Made by a program: the position numbers and the translations under genes. The notes below the pieces were generated by a model, which saw nothing but the letters and a program-made list of their open reading frames with translations, did no database searches and was not told where the DNA came from. Of a stretch of 64,000 nt of DNA, positions 7,978 through 16,765 are shown in pieces; position 1 is the first letter of the stretch, and the number at the start of each line of letters is the position of its first letter. The stretch spans positions 124,001 to 188,000 of the forward strand of contig JANQPL010000004.1 of the NCBI GenBank assembly GCA_028289425.1, in the 5' to 3' direction. The DNA is from Alphaproteobacteria bacterium. GTDB taxonomy: Bacteria; Pseudomonadota; Alphaproteobacteria; JANQMY01.

Positions 7978-10527
7978 ATGCCGCAACATCTAGCCCTTGC
8001 TGCAAGATTTGCGAGCCGCGAGTTGCGCGGCGGTCTGGCGGGATTCCGTATTTTCCTGGCCTGCCTCACACTGGGCGTGGCCGCGATTGCAGGGGTCGGT
8101 TCCATGAGCGCCGCCTTCTTGAAGGGCCTTGCCGAAGAAGGCCGCATTATCTTAGGGGGCGATCTTGATCTAAGGCTGACGCATCGGGCGGCCACCCCGG
8201 ACGAGGCGGCCTGGCTTGGGGCCAACGCCGCCGCCGTTTCCGAAGTGGCGGAAATGCGCGCCATGACGCGGGGAGCATACGCTGCGTCCGACACGCGCAC
8301 ATTGGTGGAATTGAAGGCAGTCGATGCCGCATACCCTTTGCAAGGGACCGTCGACCTGGCGCCCGCCCAACCTTTATCTCAAGCGCTGCGCCATTCCGAC
8401 GGCGTTTGGGGCGCGGTGGTGGAGCCCAACCTGCTCACCCGCCTTAACGTGGCGGTGGGCGACAGGCTCAAGCTGGGCAATACGGAAGTGGTCGTTCGCG
8501 CCGTGATCGAGGACGAGCCGGACCGCTTGGCCGGGGGTATGGCAATCGGTCCACGACTGATGATCGCCCGTGCGGCGCTCGACGAAACCGGTTTGTTCAC
8601 CGTGGGCAGTCTGATCCGCTTCCATTATCGCGTGTTGCTGCATCCGGACGGTGTGCCTGACGAGGCGCTCACGACGTGGAAAGATAACCTGGAAACAGCG
8701 TTACCGGATGCCGGCTGGCGGGTGCAGGACAGAACCAACGGAGCCCCGGGGGTTCGGCGTTTTGTGGTGCAGGTAACACTGTTTCTGACACTGGTCGGCC
8801 TGACGGCTTTGGTGGTGGGCGGCGTCGGTGTGGGCAACGGCGTGAAGAGCTATCTGGACACGAAGCGGCGCGTGATCGCCACGTTCAAATGTCTGGGCGC
8901 ACCGGGCAGCCTGATCTTCTCTACCTATTTGTTGCAGGTATTGGCGATCGCCGTGGTAGGAATTTTGCTGGGCCTGATTGTCGGTGCCGTCACGCCGTTC
9001 CTCGTCAACACCTTCTTCGGCCACCTGTTTCCTGTCCCGGCGCGCACCGAGATCTATGGGATGCCCCTGGTTCTGGCGACCGTTTTCGGCCTGCTGGCGG
9101 CACTGGCCTTCACGATCTGGCCGCTGGCCCGGGCGCGGGAAATTCCGGCGACCGGTCTGTTTCGGGATATTGTAGCGCCCACACGGCGCTATCCGCGGCT
9201 GCCTTATGGCATTGGCCTGGTTGTCACTTTCGCCCTGTTGACGGTGATTGCTGTGGCCACATCCGCCTATCCGGGATTTGCGGCCTGGTTTGTGGTCGGC
9301 GCGGCCGCCACATTTGCGTTGCTGCTGGCCACCGGATGGGGGGTGATGCGCCTGGCCACCCGTTTACCGCCGGCACGCCATCCGGGGCTGCGCCAGGCGG
9401 TTGCCAATTTGCACCGGCCCGGCGCGCCCACCATCAGCGTCGTGCTGTCCATGGGGCTGGGACTGACCCTACTTGTCACCATCACCCAGATCGACGGCAA
9501 TGTGCAGCGACAAGTGTCGAACGAAATTCCAGAAAAGGCGCCATCGTTCTTCTTTGTCGATATTCAGCGCGACCAATCGGACCCGTTCGAAACCATCGTG
9601 CGCGGCCATGACGGCGTGAGCCAATTTGAAAAAGTGCCGGCCCTGCGCGGGCAGATTAAACTGCTGAACGGGAAGCCCGCGGATCCGGAAGCGGTCTCGC
9701 CGGATGCCCGCTGGGCGTTGCGCGGCGACCGGGGGGTGAGCTATTCGGCAGAACCGCCCAATGAAGGCTCGGAAATCGTGGAAGGCGATTGGTGGGCCGC
9801 CGATTATCAAGGGCCGCCGCTCATCTCGTTTGCCCGCGACCTGGCCCAGGGCATGGGCTTGGCGGTGGGCGACACCATGACCGTGCGGGTGTTGGGTCGG
9901 GACATAATGGGCACCATTGCCAATCTGCGGGACATCGACTTTTCCACCGCTGGGATCAACTTCACCATCATATTCTCGCCGGGGGCCTTTTCGGGCGCAC
10001 CGCACACCTTCTTGGCCACGGCCACCACCAGCCCAGACCAGGAAGAATCCCTTCAGCGCAAGGTGACCGACGCCTTTACCAACATCACCGTGGTGAGCAT
10101 TCGGGACGCCATCGAGGCGATTAACGGCATCCTCCAGAACCTTGTTCTAGCGGTGCGCGGCACCAGCCTGATTACCCTGGCGGCGGGCATATTGGTGTTG
10201 GCTGGCGCTATGGCCGCGGGCCATCGGCACCGGGTCTATGACGCGGTGGTGTTGAAAGTGCTGGGCGCCACCCGGCGGCGCATTCTGGAAGCCTATGTCA
10301 TAGAATATGCCATACTGGGACTGACCACGGCGGTGGTGGCCGGCGCCATCGGCACGCTGGCCGCCTATTTGGTGGTCACTCAGGTCATGGAGGGCAGCTG
10401 GACCTTCATGCCCGGCCTGATGCTGGGGACAGCGGCGCTGGCCACGCTTTTGACGATCCTATTGGGACTTGCCAGCACGTGGCAGGTGTTGAGCCAAAAA
10501 GTCTCGCCGATTTTGCGGTCGGAATGA
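7978..10527 (+). CDS. FtsX-like ABC transporter permease, YbbP type
   Basis: 849 residues with GGAGGG before the ATG. N-terminal membrane helix (FRIFLACLTLGVAAIAGVGS), a large periplasmic MacB-like region, then two sets of FtsX-type membrane helices near residues 265-400 and 715-840 (VYDAVVLKVLGATRRRILEA is the typical coupling motif). This is the YbbP family, whose E. coli member pairs with the ATPase YbbA beside the esterase TesA. No ATPase or esterase gene lies next to it here; the upstream space is occupied by dispersed repeats. It may use an ATPase encoded elsewhere, or the pair may have been split by rearrangement. Confidence 0.85.
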   Translation: MPQHLALAARFASRELRGGLAGFRIFLACLTLGVAAIAGVGSMSAAFLKGLAEEGRIILGGDLDLRLTHRAATPDEAAWLGANAAAVSEVAEMRAMTRGAYAASDTRTLVELKAVDAAYPLQGTVDLAPAQPLSQALRHSDGVWGAVVEPNLLTRLNVAVGDRLKLGNTEVVVRAVIEDEPDRLAGGMAIGPRLMIARAALDETGLFTVGSLIRFHYRVLLHPDGVPDEALTTWKDNLETALPDAGWRVQDRTNGAPGVRRFVVQVTLFLTLVGLTALVVGGVGVGNGVKSYLDTKRRVIATFKCLGAPGSLIFSTYLLQVLAIAVVGILLGLIVGAVTPFLVNTFFGHLFPVPARTEIYGMPLVLATVFGLLAALAFTIWPLARAREIPATGLFRDIVAPTRRYPRLPYGIGLVVTFALLTVIAVATSAYPGFAAWFVVGAAATFALLLATGWGVMRLATRLPPARHPGLRQAVANLHRPGAPTISVVLSMGLGLTLLVTITQIDGNVQRQVSNEIPEKAPSFFFVDIQRDQSDPFETIVRGHDGVSQFEKVPALRGQIKLLNGKPADPEAVSPDARWALRGDRGVSYSAEPPNEGSEIVEGDWWAADYQGPPLISFARDLAQGMGLAVGDTMTVRVLGRDIMGTIANLRDIDFSTAGINFTIIFSPGAFSGAPHTFLATATTSPDQEESLQRKVTDAFTNITVVSIRDAIEAINGILQNLVLAVRGTSLITLAAGILVLAGAMAAGHRHRVYDAVVLKVLGATRRRILEAYVIEYAILGLTTAVVAGAIGTLAAYLVVTQVMEGSWTFMPGLMLGTAALATLLTILLGLASTWQVLSQKVSPILRSE

Positions 10528-10530
10528 TTA

Positions 10531-10603
10531 AAACCTTAAAGGTTTCAAGGTTTTGTTAGGCGCAACCTATCTCGATTTTCCTTGAATTAAGGTTTTGTTG
10601 CGC
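10531..10603. promoter_or_regulatory. repeat-rich control region before the BI-1 gene
   Basis: Contains a palindrome AAACCTTAAAGGTTT (10531-10545), two direct copies of AAGGTTTTGTT (10547-10557, 10589-10599; 42 bp apart) and an inverted pair GCGCAAC/GTTGCGC (10560-10566, 10597-10603). Four helical turns between the direct copies suggests a regulator site; no named family fits. Confidence 0.35.
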
Positions 10604-10652
10604 CAATATTCCTCCCGGAAGTTTTTCGACCATTTGAGAAAGGGTCTATCTC

Positions 10653-11396
10653 ATGGCTGAATTTGACGATCGTCTTGCCCCATCCCGCGCGGATGTGGGC
10701 CGTGTCGAGGTCGATCAGGGTCTCCGCAATTACATGCTGGGGATCTACAACTATATGGCGCTGGGCGTCGCGCTCACGGGTGTTGCTGCTTGGGTTATTG
10801 CCAACACTGAGCTCCGCGACATCTTCTTCGTTTACACGGCGGGAGTTGGCTTTCGTCCAACCATGTTGGGTTGGGTCGGCATGATCGCCCCTATTGGCCT
10901 GGTTCTCACCATGGGAATGGGATTTCAGCGTTTTAGCTCCACAACCTTGCAGGGCGTGTTCTGGCTTTACGCATCCCTTGTGGGGATTGCAATCGCATCC
11001 ATCCTGTTGAATTTCACCGGTGAAAGTGTCGCGCGCGTCTTCTTCATTTCGGCGGCCGCTTTTGGTGCGCTGAGCTTGTATGGCTACACCACAAAATCCG
11101 ATCTGTCCGGATGGGGATCGTTCCTGATCATGGGTGTCATCGGCCTGATAATCGCCATCGTGGTCAACGCATTTCTCCAGTCATCGGCTCTACATTTTGC
11201 GGTTTCGGTCATCGGTGTGCTGGTTTTTGCGGGCCTGACCGCCTATGACACGCAACGGCTGAAGAACACTTACTTTGAAGTGGCCGGCAATGCGGAGGCG
11301 CTGGCGAAGGTGACCATTATGGGCGCGTTGAGCCTATATTTGGACTTCATCAACATGTTCATCTTCCTGATGCAGCTTTTGGGCAATCGCGAATAA
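10653..11396 (+). CDS. Bax inhibitor-1 family (YccA/TMBIM-like) membrane protein
   Basis: 247 residues with about seven membrane segments between residues 25 and 245. The BI-1 hallmark AYDTQRLKN appears near residue 197, in the sixth-seventh helix region, and the N-terminal VDQGLRNYMLGIYNYMALGV motif is typical of alphaproteobacterial members. Family members are pH-gated calcium-leak channels or protease modulators in the inner membrane; the role here is unknown. The ribosome site AAAGGG lies eight bases before the ATG. A strong intrinsic terminator follows at 11429. Confidence 0.93.
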   Translation: MAEFDDRLAPSRADVGRVEVDQGLRNYMLGIYNYMALGVALTGVAAWVIANTELRDIFFVYTAGVGFRPTMLGWVGMIAPIGLVLTMGMGFQRFSSTTLQGVFWLYASLVGIAIASILLNFTGESVARVFFISAAAFGALSLYGYTTKSDLSGWGSFLIMGVIGLIIAIVVNAFLQSSALHFAVSVIGVLVFAGLTAYDTQRLKNTYFEVAGNAEALAKVTIMGALSLYLDFINMFIFLMQLLGNRE

Positions 11397-11428
11397 GCCT
11401 GCAGCTGACAACGACCAATGGTTTCATG

Positions 11429-11462
11429 AAACCCTCCGGCGCACACCGGAGGGTTTCTTTTT
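11429..11462 (+). terminator. intrinsic terminator after the BI-1 gene
   Basis: Perfect 11-bp stem AAACCCTCCGG / CCGGAGGGTTT (11429-11439, 11446-11456) with a six-base loop, followed by CTTTTT. It also separates the BI-1 gene from the TPR gene downstream. Confidence 0.92.
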
Positions 11463-11542
11463 GAAAGCCTCACAGACAGTTCACTTGCTGTTCATCCCGA
11501 ATTGAGGATTGTTGACATCGTCCGTTGACCCTTTCCCCTTAT

Positions 11543-12892
11543 ATGTCGGGTATGCGTAAAGACAGATTTGGAAACACCATTACCGCCGCTGACGCCGACG
11601 CGATTGCGGCGTTCGACATTTACGGGGAAGACTGGCTGGGCTATGGCACCCGTATTCCCAAGATCTTTGAAGCCGCCGATCGGGCGCCCGGCAGCGCCTA
11701 TCTCAATGCCCACGCCGCGGCCGCCCATATGGGTTTGGAAGCGGCGTGCGGCTACCGTGCGGCGCGCCCTTATCTCGAGCACGCGAAGCGCCACGCGGGG
11801 GAGGCCACCGACCGGGAACGCTGTTTTGTGGAAGCCGTCGAAGCCTGGTGGAACGACAATCCCAAGCGGACCATGCAGCTCCAGCGGGAGATGGCCGAGC
11901 GCTGGCCGCAGGATTTGGTCGCCGCCAAATGGGGACAATACTATTGCTTCAATCTGGGCGATGCGGACGGCATGCTCGCCATCGCCGAAGCGGTTCTCCC
12001 CCATCACAGCCACATCCCCCAAGCCCATGGCATGCACGCCTTTGGCTTGGAGCAGTGCCACCGTCTGACCGAGGCGGAGGCCGCGGGACGACGTGCGGTT
12101 CTCATGGAAACCGCTGAGCCTTGGGCGCACCACGCGGTCGCCCATGTGATGGAAACTCAAGGCCGCCTGGAAGAGGGCATCGCCTGGCTCGAAGACCACA
12201 GCGCCACCTGGGAAGATCGCAGCATCTTCATCCGCGGGCACAATTGGTGGCATCTGGCCCTGTTCCACATGGATGTGGAGGATTACGACGCGGCGCTCAA
12301 CATCTTCGACGAGCGGCTGTGGGGCGAGTGGCCGGAATTCGGTCAGGAACAAATCGGCGCCATTTCCATGCTGTGGCGCCTTGAGATGCGGGGCGTGGAT
12401 GTGGGCGACCGCTGGACGCCGATTGCCGCCAAGGTCGCCGAACGCGAGCTGGAACACATTCAGCCGTTTCACGATCTGCACTATGTGTTCGCCCTTTCCC
12501 GCGCCGGCTGGCAGGACCAGGTGGACGCCTTTCTCGACTCCATGAAGCGCCACGCGGCGCGGCGCGACGCCTATTGGCGCCCCGTATGGACCGATGTTGC
12601 CGTCCCAGCAGCCATGGCCATGGCCGATTACGCCGCCGACCGCAATGAAGGCGCCTACCGCTTGCTGAAGGATGTGATGCCGCGCCTGCAGGCCATTGGC
12701 GGCAGCCATGCCCAACGCGACGTGTTCGTGCAAACCTGGATTGACGTTCTGATGCGCACAAGGCGCGAACGGGAAGCAGCGCATTTGCTGACAGAGCGGG
12801 CAAAGGCCCGGCCGGGTGTGCCGGTACTGCAACGGCTGACCCAGGCGGTCAACCAAGCCCTCACCAACGAACCGGTGGGTGCGCTGGCCTAG
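11543..12892 (+). CDS. tetratricopeptide repeat protein, TTC38-like
   Basis: 449 residues from ATG 11543; ATG 11552 is equally possible and a TTG at 11525 starts the open frame. All-helical, without signal peptide. It carries the TTC38 family motifs EPWAHHAVAHVMETQGR and HNWWHLALFHMDVEDY in its centre, where histidines and tryptophans are strikingly dense. The molecular function of this family is not known; bacterial members often sit near lipid or catabolic genes. TTGACA at 11512 might be a -35, but no good -10 follows. The gene runs convergent to DUF2794, and both stop codons lie inside a TAGAA palindrome. Confidence 0.85.
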   Translation: MSGMRKDRFGNTITAADADAIAAFDIYGEDWLGYGTRIPKIFEAADRAPGSAYLNAHAAAAHMGLEAACGYRAARPYLEHAKRHAGEATDRERCFVEAVEAWWNDNPKRTMQLQREMAERWPQDLVAAKWGQYYCFNLGDADGMLAIAEAVLPHHSHIPQAHGMHAFGLEQCHRLTEAEAAGRRAVLMETAEPWAHHAVAHVMETQGRLEEGIAWLEDHSATWEDRSIFIRGHNWWHLALFHMDVEDYDAALNIFDERLWGEWPEFGQEQIGAISMLWRLEMRGVDVGDRWTPIAAKVAERELEHIQPFHDLHYVFALSRAGWQDQVDAFLDSMKRHAARRDAYWRPVWTDVAVPAAMAMADYAADRNEGAYRLLKDVMPRLQAIGGSHAQRDVFVQTWIDVLMRTRREREAAHLLTERAKARPGVPVLQRLTQAVNQALTNEPVGALA

Positions 12893-12904
12893 AACACTAT
12901 TCTA
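12890..12904. repeat. TAGAA-N5-TTCTA palindrome, copy 3
   Basis: Exact TAGAA CACTA TTCTA. The TAG at 12890-12892 is the stop of the TPR gene, and CTA at 12897-12899 is the stop (TAG) of the convergent DUF2794 gene, so both messages end inside it. Confidence 0.5.
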
Positions 12905-13295
12905 CCAACTGAAGCTGGGCCTTCTTCTTGGCGAAGACGCGCAAGACCTGCTTCAGGTCGTGGCCGCGTTTCAAGATAAGGCCGGTCGCCGCGATCACCG
13001 CATAAGCACCTTGGCGCCGGCGCAGTTTCGGGCGCTTCTCGATCCGGTAGATCGGCACTTCGCTGGTGCGCCGGAAGACGGAGAAGGTGGCGCAATTCGG
13101 ATGAAAGTCGATGGCGTAATCGCGCCATTCGCCCTCAGCCACTTTCTGTCCATATACGGAAAGGATTGCGTTGAGTTCGCGCCGGTCGAAGGTGACCGCG
13201 TCGGTGGAAGCCCCGTGAGAGGAGCGTTGCGTTGCGGTCCGGCTGGTGAGCTGCTCCGCCGCCGGACCGAAATATATGGGATCTGTGTCACTCAT
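12897..13295 (-). CDS. DUF2794 family protein
   Basis: 132 residues. From residue 33 it has the near-invariant family sequence: VTFDRRELNAILSVYGQKVA, then EWRDYAIDF, then EVPIYRIEKRPKLRRRQGAY and TGLILKRGHDL. The family is nearly confined to Alphaproteobacteria and has no known function; the conserved basic, aromatic core suggests a nucleic-acid or protein partner. It is transcribed divergently from acpXL and convergently with the TPR gene, leaving only four bases between the two stop codons. Confidence 0.95.
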   Translation of the reverse strand: MSDTDPIYFGPAAEQLTSRTATQRSSHGASTDAVTFDRRELNAILSVYGQKVAEGEWRDYAIDFHPNCATFSVFRRTSEVPIYRIEKRPKLRRRQGAYAVIAATGLILKRGHDLKQVLRVFAKKKAQLQLVE

Positions 13296-13497
13296 TCGTC
13301 ATAGGATCGCCGCTTGCGGCGACAAATTCAACCCCAGGCCGCAACAAACCCCGCGCGCGTGGCGGCACGCTTGCCATTTACTGGCCGTGCCCCTACATTC
13401 CGGCTCTTGAGACGGACAACCCATGCCCCCTGAGGCGGACATGCGCCCGCATTTCTGCGGATTTTCCATCTAGTATGACCGAAGGTTTAGAAGACGT

Positions 13498-13785
13498 ATG
13501 AGCACCACGTTCGAGACGGTTTCCGAAGTGATTTCCGATGTGTGCAACATCGACATGGAGGAAATCAAGGAAGACACCCACGTGATCAATGATCTGGGCA
13601 TCGACAGCCTGGATTTCTTGGATGTGACCTTCGACATCGACAAAAAGTTCGGCATTAAGATGCCGATCGAGACCTGGACCCAGGAGGTCAATGAGGGCAA
13701 AGCCCCGGCCGACCGCTACTTCATTATGAAGAACCTGTGCATGCGCATCGACGAACTGATCGCCGCAAAGCAAGCGGCCAGCTGA
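13498..13785 (+). CDS. acpXL: acyl carrier protein AcpXL for very-long-chain fatty acids
   Basis: 95 residues. The phosphopantetheine site is DSL with Ser37 in NDLGIDSLDFLDVTFDIDKK. The downstream WTQEVNEGK and FIMKNLCMRIDEL segments are specific to AcpXL, the carrier on which 27-hydroxyoctacosanoate-type chains are built before transfer to lipid A in rhizobia, Brucella and relatives. It is first in a run of six same-strand genes with almost no gaps. The gene next door (minus) is DUF2794, so the promoter must lie in 13296-13497; I could not place it with confidence. Confidence 0.93.
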   Translation: MSTTFETVSEVISDVCNIDMEEIKEDTHVINDLGIDSLDFLDVTFDIDKKFGIKMPIETWTQEVNEGKAPADRYFIMKNLCMRIDELIAAKQAAS

Positions 13786-13804
13786 TCGGGGTTTGTGACA
13801 CTCC

Positions 13805-14281
13805 ATGAATCTAGAATATTTCCAGCTTGTCACCGGTGTCGACGAGTTGGACATGGAGACGAAACGCATCGTCACCTTCGCCGAGGTGCCCGAGACATCC
13901 ACCATTTTTGAAGGCCATTTTCCGGGATATCCCATTATGCCCGGCGTGTTGTTGGTAGAGTCCATGGCCCAAACCTCCGGCTATTTATTGCTGGCATTAA
14001 ACGGTTTCACGGAGATGCCGTTCTTAGCCGCGGTTCGTCAGGCCAAGCTGCGCCATTTCGTGGAGCCCAAAACCCGGCTGAAAATAGAAGCGACCTTGGA
14101 GCATCAGAGCTCCGGCTTTGTGGGCACCCGCGCGAGAATATCAGCCCCGAGCGGCCGCATCGCCGACGCAGAACTGAGATTCCGAACGCTGCCATTCCCA
14201 TCGGACGGGATCGAAGAAATGGTGGTTGATTTTGCCAACAAGGTCGGCTTGATGGACCTGGTAAAGAAACCGGTGGAGTAA
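13805..14281 (+). CDS. 3-hydroxyacyl-ACP dehydratase, FabZ family (VLCFA cluster)
   Basis: 158 residues, hot-dog fold. Catalytic His38 lies in EGHFPGYPIMPGV and the partner Glu52 in VESMAQ, both as in FabZ. It would remove water from the 3-hydroxyacyl chain on AcpXL. It matches the gene called fabZXL in rhizobial lipid A clusters by position (second, after acpXL). The gap to acpXL is 19 bp and to the next gene 3 bp. No strong ribosome site is seen, which fits coupled translation. Confidence 0.9.
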   Translation: MNLEYFQLVTGVDELDMETKRIVTFAEVPETSTIFEGHFPGYPIMPGVLLVESMAQTSGYLLLALNGFTEMPFLAAVRQAKLRHFVEPKTRLKIEATLEHQSSGFVGTRARISAPSGRIADAELRFRTLPFPSDGIEEMVVDFANKVGLMDLVKKPVE

Positions 14282-14284
14282 CGG

Positions 14285-15487
14285 GTGGCGCGCGACGTCT
14301 GGATTACGGGAATCGGATTGATATCCAGCCTGGGGGAAGGCACCGATGCCACGTGGGCCGCACTGCAGAGCGGCGGCCTTAGAGACGAGTGGAGCGACCA
14401 TGAATCGCTGGCGCCGTTTCACATCCATCCCATTCGTGACTTGGATGTGAGCAAATACATCCCCAAGCGCGGCGATCAAAGGGCGATGGGCCCCTTCATG
14501 CATTACGGCGCGTGTGCCGCCGGGATGGCACTGGAACAGGCAGGCATTGCGGGCGAGGAAAAGCTGCTGGGAGAAACGCATCTGATCGTCGGCTGTGGCG
14601 GCGGCGAGCGCGACGAAGCGGCCGATCAGACCATCCTCGAGCAGTTGGACAAAACCAACGATAAAGGACCGGCCCTCAACGAATTGCTGCTCAACGAACT
14701 GCGCCCCACATTATTTCTCGCTCAACTGCCCAATTTGTTTGCCGGCAACATCTCGATCGTTCACGGGGTGACCGGGTCGAGCCGCACCTTCATGGGCGAA
14801 GAATCCGCCGGGGTCGATGCCATGCGGATCGCCTTTGAGCGAGTGCAGGCGGATCAGGGCGATCTGTTCCTGGTGGGGTCGGCGTTTAACGCCGCGCGCA
14901 GGGACATTCTGGCCATTTACAAGCCCGGCGGCATGATCGCCGAAGGGCCCCTTGCGCCCTTTTGGGAACGTCCCCAACGGGGCATGTGTTTGGGCAGCAT
15001 TGGCGTCTTTTTGGTGATCGAGGCAGCGCCTCATGCGGAAACGCGCGGCGTCAAACCGATCGCCAAACTGAGCGGCATCTTGAGCGACCGGGCCAACCGC
15101 AAACGGGGCAGCTCGCGGCAATTGGCTGAACATCAGTGGGCTGACTTAAAACCCATGATGCAAGACGCCCCCTTCGGGGTGCTGAGCGGCGCTTGCGGGG
15201 CCGGCAGCCTGTTGCGCGAAGAACTCGGCTTTCTTGAGACCATGGGCAAAAACGCGCGTGTTCGCGGCACAGGGGCGGCCTGGGGGCACGGTGTGGAAGC
15301 AGCATTTCCCGCCAATATCGCCCTGGCAGCCATCGCCGCGCAGCACCAATCGCTCTTCCCCCCATTGTCGCCGGAACAGCCGCTTGAGCGGTCTGCCGCG
15401 AAAGAATCCATCTCCCAGGTCCTGGTTACCCAATGGGGACATCAGCGCGGCGAGGCTTTGGGCCTGGTGGAACACGTGGACGCGTAG
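14285..15487 (+). CDS. degenerate beta-ketoacyl-ACP synthase (fabF2XL-like)
   Basis: 400 residues from GTG 14285 with GGAG seven bases upstream. The thiolase fold is recognisable, but the nucleophile region reads ISIVHGVTGSSRT (around 157-168) where active FabF has ISIxxxC: Val162 takes the cysteine position and no Cys is near. The first catalytic-His motif (HGTGT) is replaced by SGACGAG; the second survives as WGHGVEA. A paired inactive ketosynthase next to an active one is the pattern of the KS/chain-length-factor pairs of type II polyketide synthases, so this subunit may set chain length. It corresponds to fabF2XL of rhizobia. Confidence 0.85.
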   Translation: MARDVWITGIGLISSLGEGTDATWAALQSGGLRDEWSDHESLAPFHIHPIRDLDVSKYIPKRGDQRAMGPFMHYGACAAGMALEQAGIAGEEKLLGETHLIVGCGGGERDEAADQTILEQLDKTNDKGPALNELLLNELRPTLFLAQLPNLFAGNISIVHGVTGSSRTFMGEESAGVDAMRIAFERVQADQGDLFLVGSAFNAARRDILAIYKPGGMIAEGPLAPFWERPQRGMCLGSIGVFLVIEAAPHAETRGVKPIAKLSGILSDRANRKRGSSRQLAEHQWADLKPMMQDAPFGVLSGACGAGSLLREELGFLETMGKNARVRGTGAAWGHGVEAAFPANIALAAIAAQHQSLFPPLSPEQPLERSAAKESISQVLVTQWGHQRGEALGLVEHVDA

Positions 15488-15511
15488 CCGAAAACAGTTA
15501 GGAGGTCTGTC

Positions 15512-16765
15512 ATGTCCAAGAAAGCGGTCGCCATCACCGGCATCGGCATGATCACATCGCTTGGTCAGGGGAAAGAGGAAAACTGGGCGAAATTGTCCGG
15601 CGGCCAATCGGGCATCCATCGGCTGACGCGGTTTAGCATCGACAATATGCGCACGACCGTGGGCGGCTCTGTCGACTTCGTAGATATCGAAAACCTAAGC
15701 GCACCGGCGTTGAGCCATGCCATGGCGCGTCTGGCCATTCTCGAAGCGCTCGGGGAAAGCGGCCTGGTTCAAGACGGCGATTTTCCGGGACAACTCTTTT
15801 TGGCGGCCCCGCCGGTCGAACAGGAATGGACCCAACGGTTCGAGTTTGCCGAAAACGTGCCGGGTGACGGCCGTTCGTATACGGACATCTTGGCCAATAT
15901 GCCGGAAGACCGCGAAGACCTGCATGATGATTTTCTCTATGGCACGATCGCCGACCGGCTGGCCGACGAATTCGGCACCCAAGGCTCGCCCATCACCTTG
16001 TCGACAGCGTGCGCATCCGGGGCCACTGCCATTCAACTCGGTGTCGAAGCGATCCGCCGGGGGTCGTGCAAGGCGGCCTTGTCGGTCGGGACCGACGGCT
16101 CCATGCATCCGGAATCGCTTGTCCGCTTTTCCCTGCTGTCGGCTCTCTCCACCGACAATGAGGACCCCGCCGCGACCGCGAAACCGTTCTCGGTCAACCG
16201 TGGCGGGTTCGTCATGGCCGAAGGGGCCGCGGCGCTGATCCTGGAAGACGTGGATGCAGCCAAAGCGCGCGGAGCCACGATTTTGGGCTATGTGCGGGGT
16301 TGCGGTGAAGCGGCGGATACGTTTCATCGCACGCGCAGCGACCCGAGCGGCAATGCAATTATTCGCTGCCTGGAAAGCGCCCTGTCCGATGCGGGCATGT
16401 CGGCCGCCGACATTGACTACATCAATGCCCACGGGACCGGCACGCCCGAAAACGACAAGATGGAATGTCTGGCCATCGAAAACGTGTTTGGGGAGCACGC
16501 GGCGAAAACGCCCGTCAGCTCCAACAAATCGATGATCGGCCACACACTGACGGCAGCCGGTGCGATTGAGGCGGCATTTTCTTTGTTGACGCTCAAGCAC
16601 CAAACCCTGCCGCCCACGATCAATCACAAGGAGCCCGACCCGGCCATTCCGCTGGATGTGGTGCCCAATGAAGCGCGGACCGCAAACGTCAAATCGATCA
16701 TGTCTAATTCATTTGGCTTTGGCGGTCAGAACGTTTGCCTGATCTTGTCGTCGGAGCCTGACTGA
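15512..16765 (+). CDS. beta-ketoacyl-ACP synthase, FabF type (fabF1XL-like)
   Basis: 417 residues with a near-consensus AGGAGGT ribosome site. All catalytic residues are present: Cys167 in STACASGA, the first His in NAHGTGTPEND and the second in KSMIGHTLTAAGA. It should do the decarboxylating condensation for chain extension on AcpXL, probably as a partner of the degenerate ketosynthase encoded just upstream. The stop TGA shares a base with the ATG of the following reductase gene, so the two are coupled. Confidence 0.92.
   Translation: MSKKAVAITGIGMITSLGQGKEENWAKLSGGQSGIHRLTRFSIDNMRTTVGGSVDFVDIENLSAPALSHAMARLAILEALGESGLVQDGDFPGQLFLAAPPVEQEWTQRFEFAENVPGDGRSYTDILANMPEDREDLHDDFLYGTIADRLADEFGTQGSPITLSTACASGATAIQLGVEAIRRGSCKAALSVGTDGSMHPESLVRFSLLSALSTDNEDPAATAKPFSVNRGGFVMAEGAAALILEDVDAAKARGATILGYVRGCGEAADTFHRTRSDPSGNAIIRCLESALSDAGMSAADIDYINAHGTGTPENDKMECLAIENVFGEHAAKTPVSSNKSMIGHTLTAAGAIEAAFSLLTLKHQTLPPTINHKEPDPAIPLDVVPNEARTANVKSIMSNSFGFGGQNVCLILSSEPD

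Noticed and set aside
7552-7993. Open frames on both strands through the hairpin repeat
   Set aside because: Created by the repeat; contain no domain and overlap the start of the YbbP-like gene.
11492-12856. 454-codon open frame opposite the TPR gene
   Set aside because: Composition is that of an antisense shadow; the TTC38 motifs are on the plus strand.
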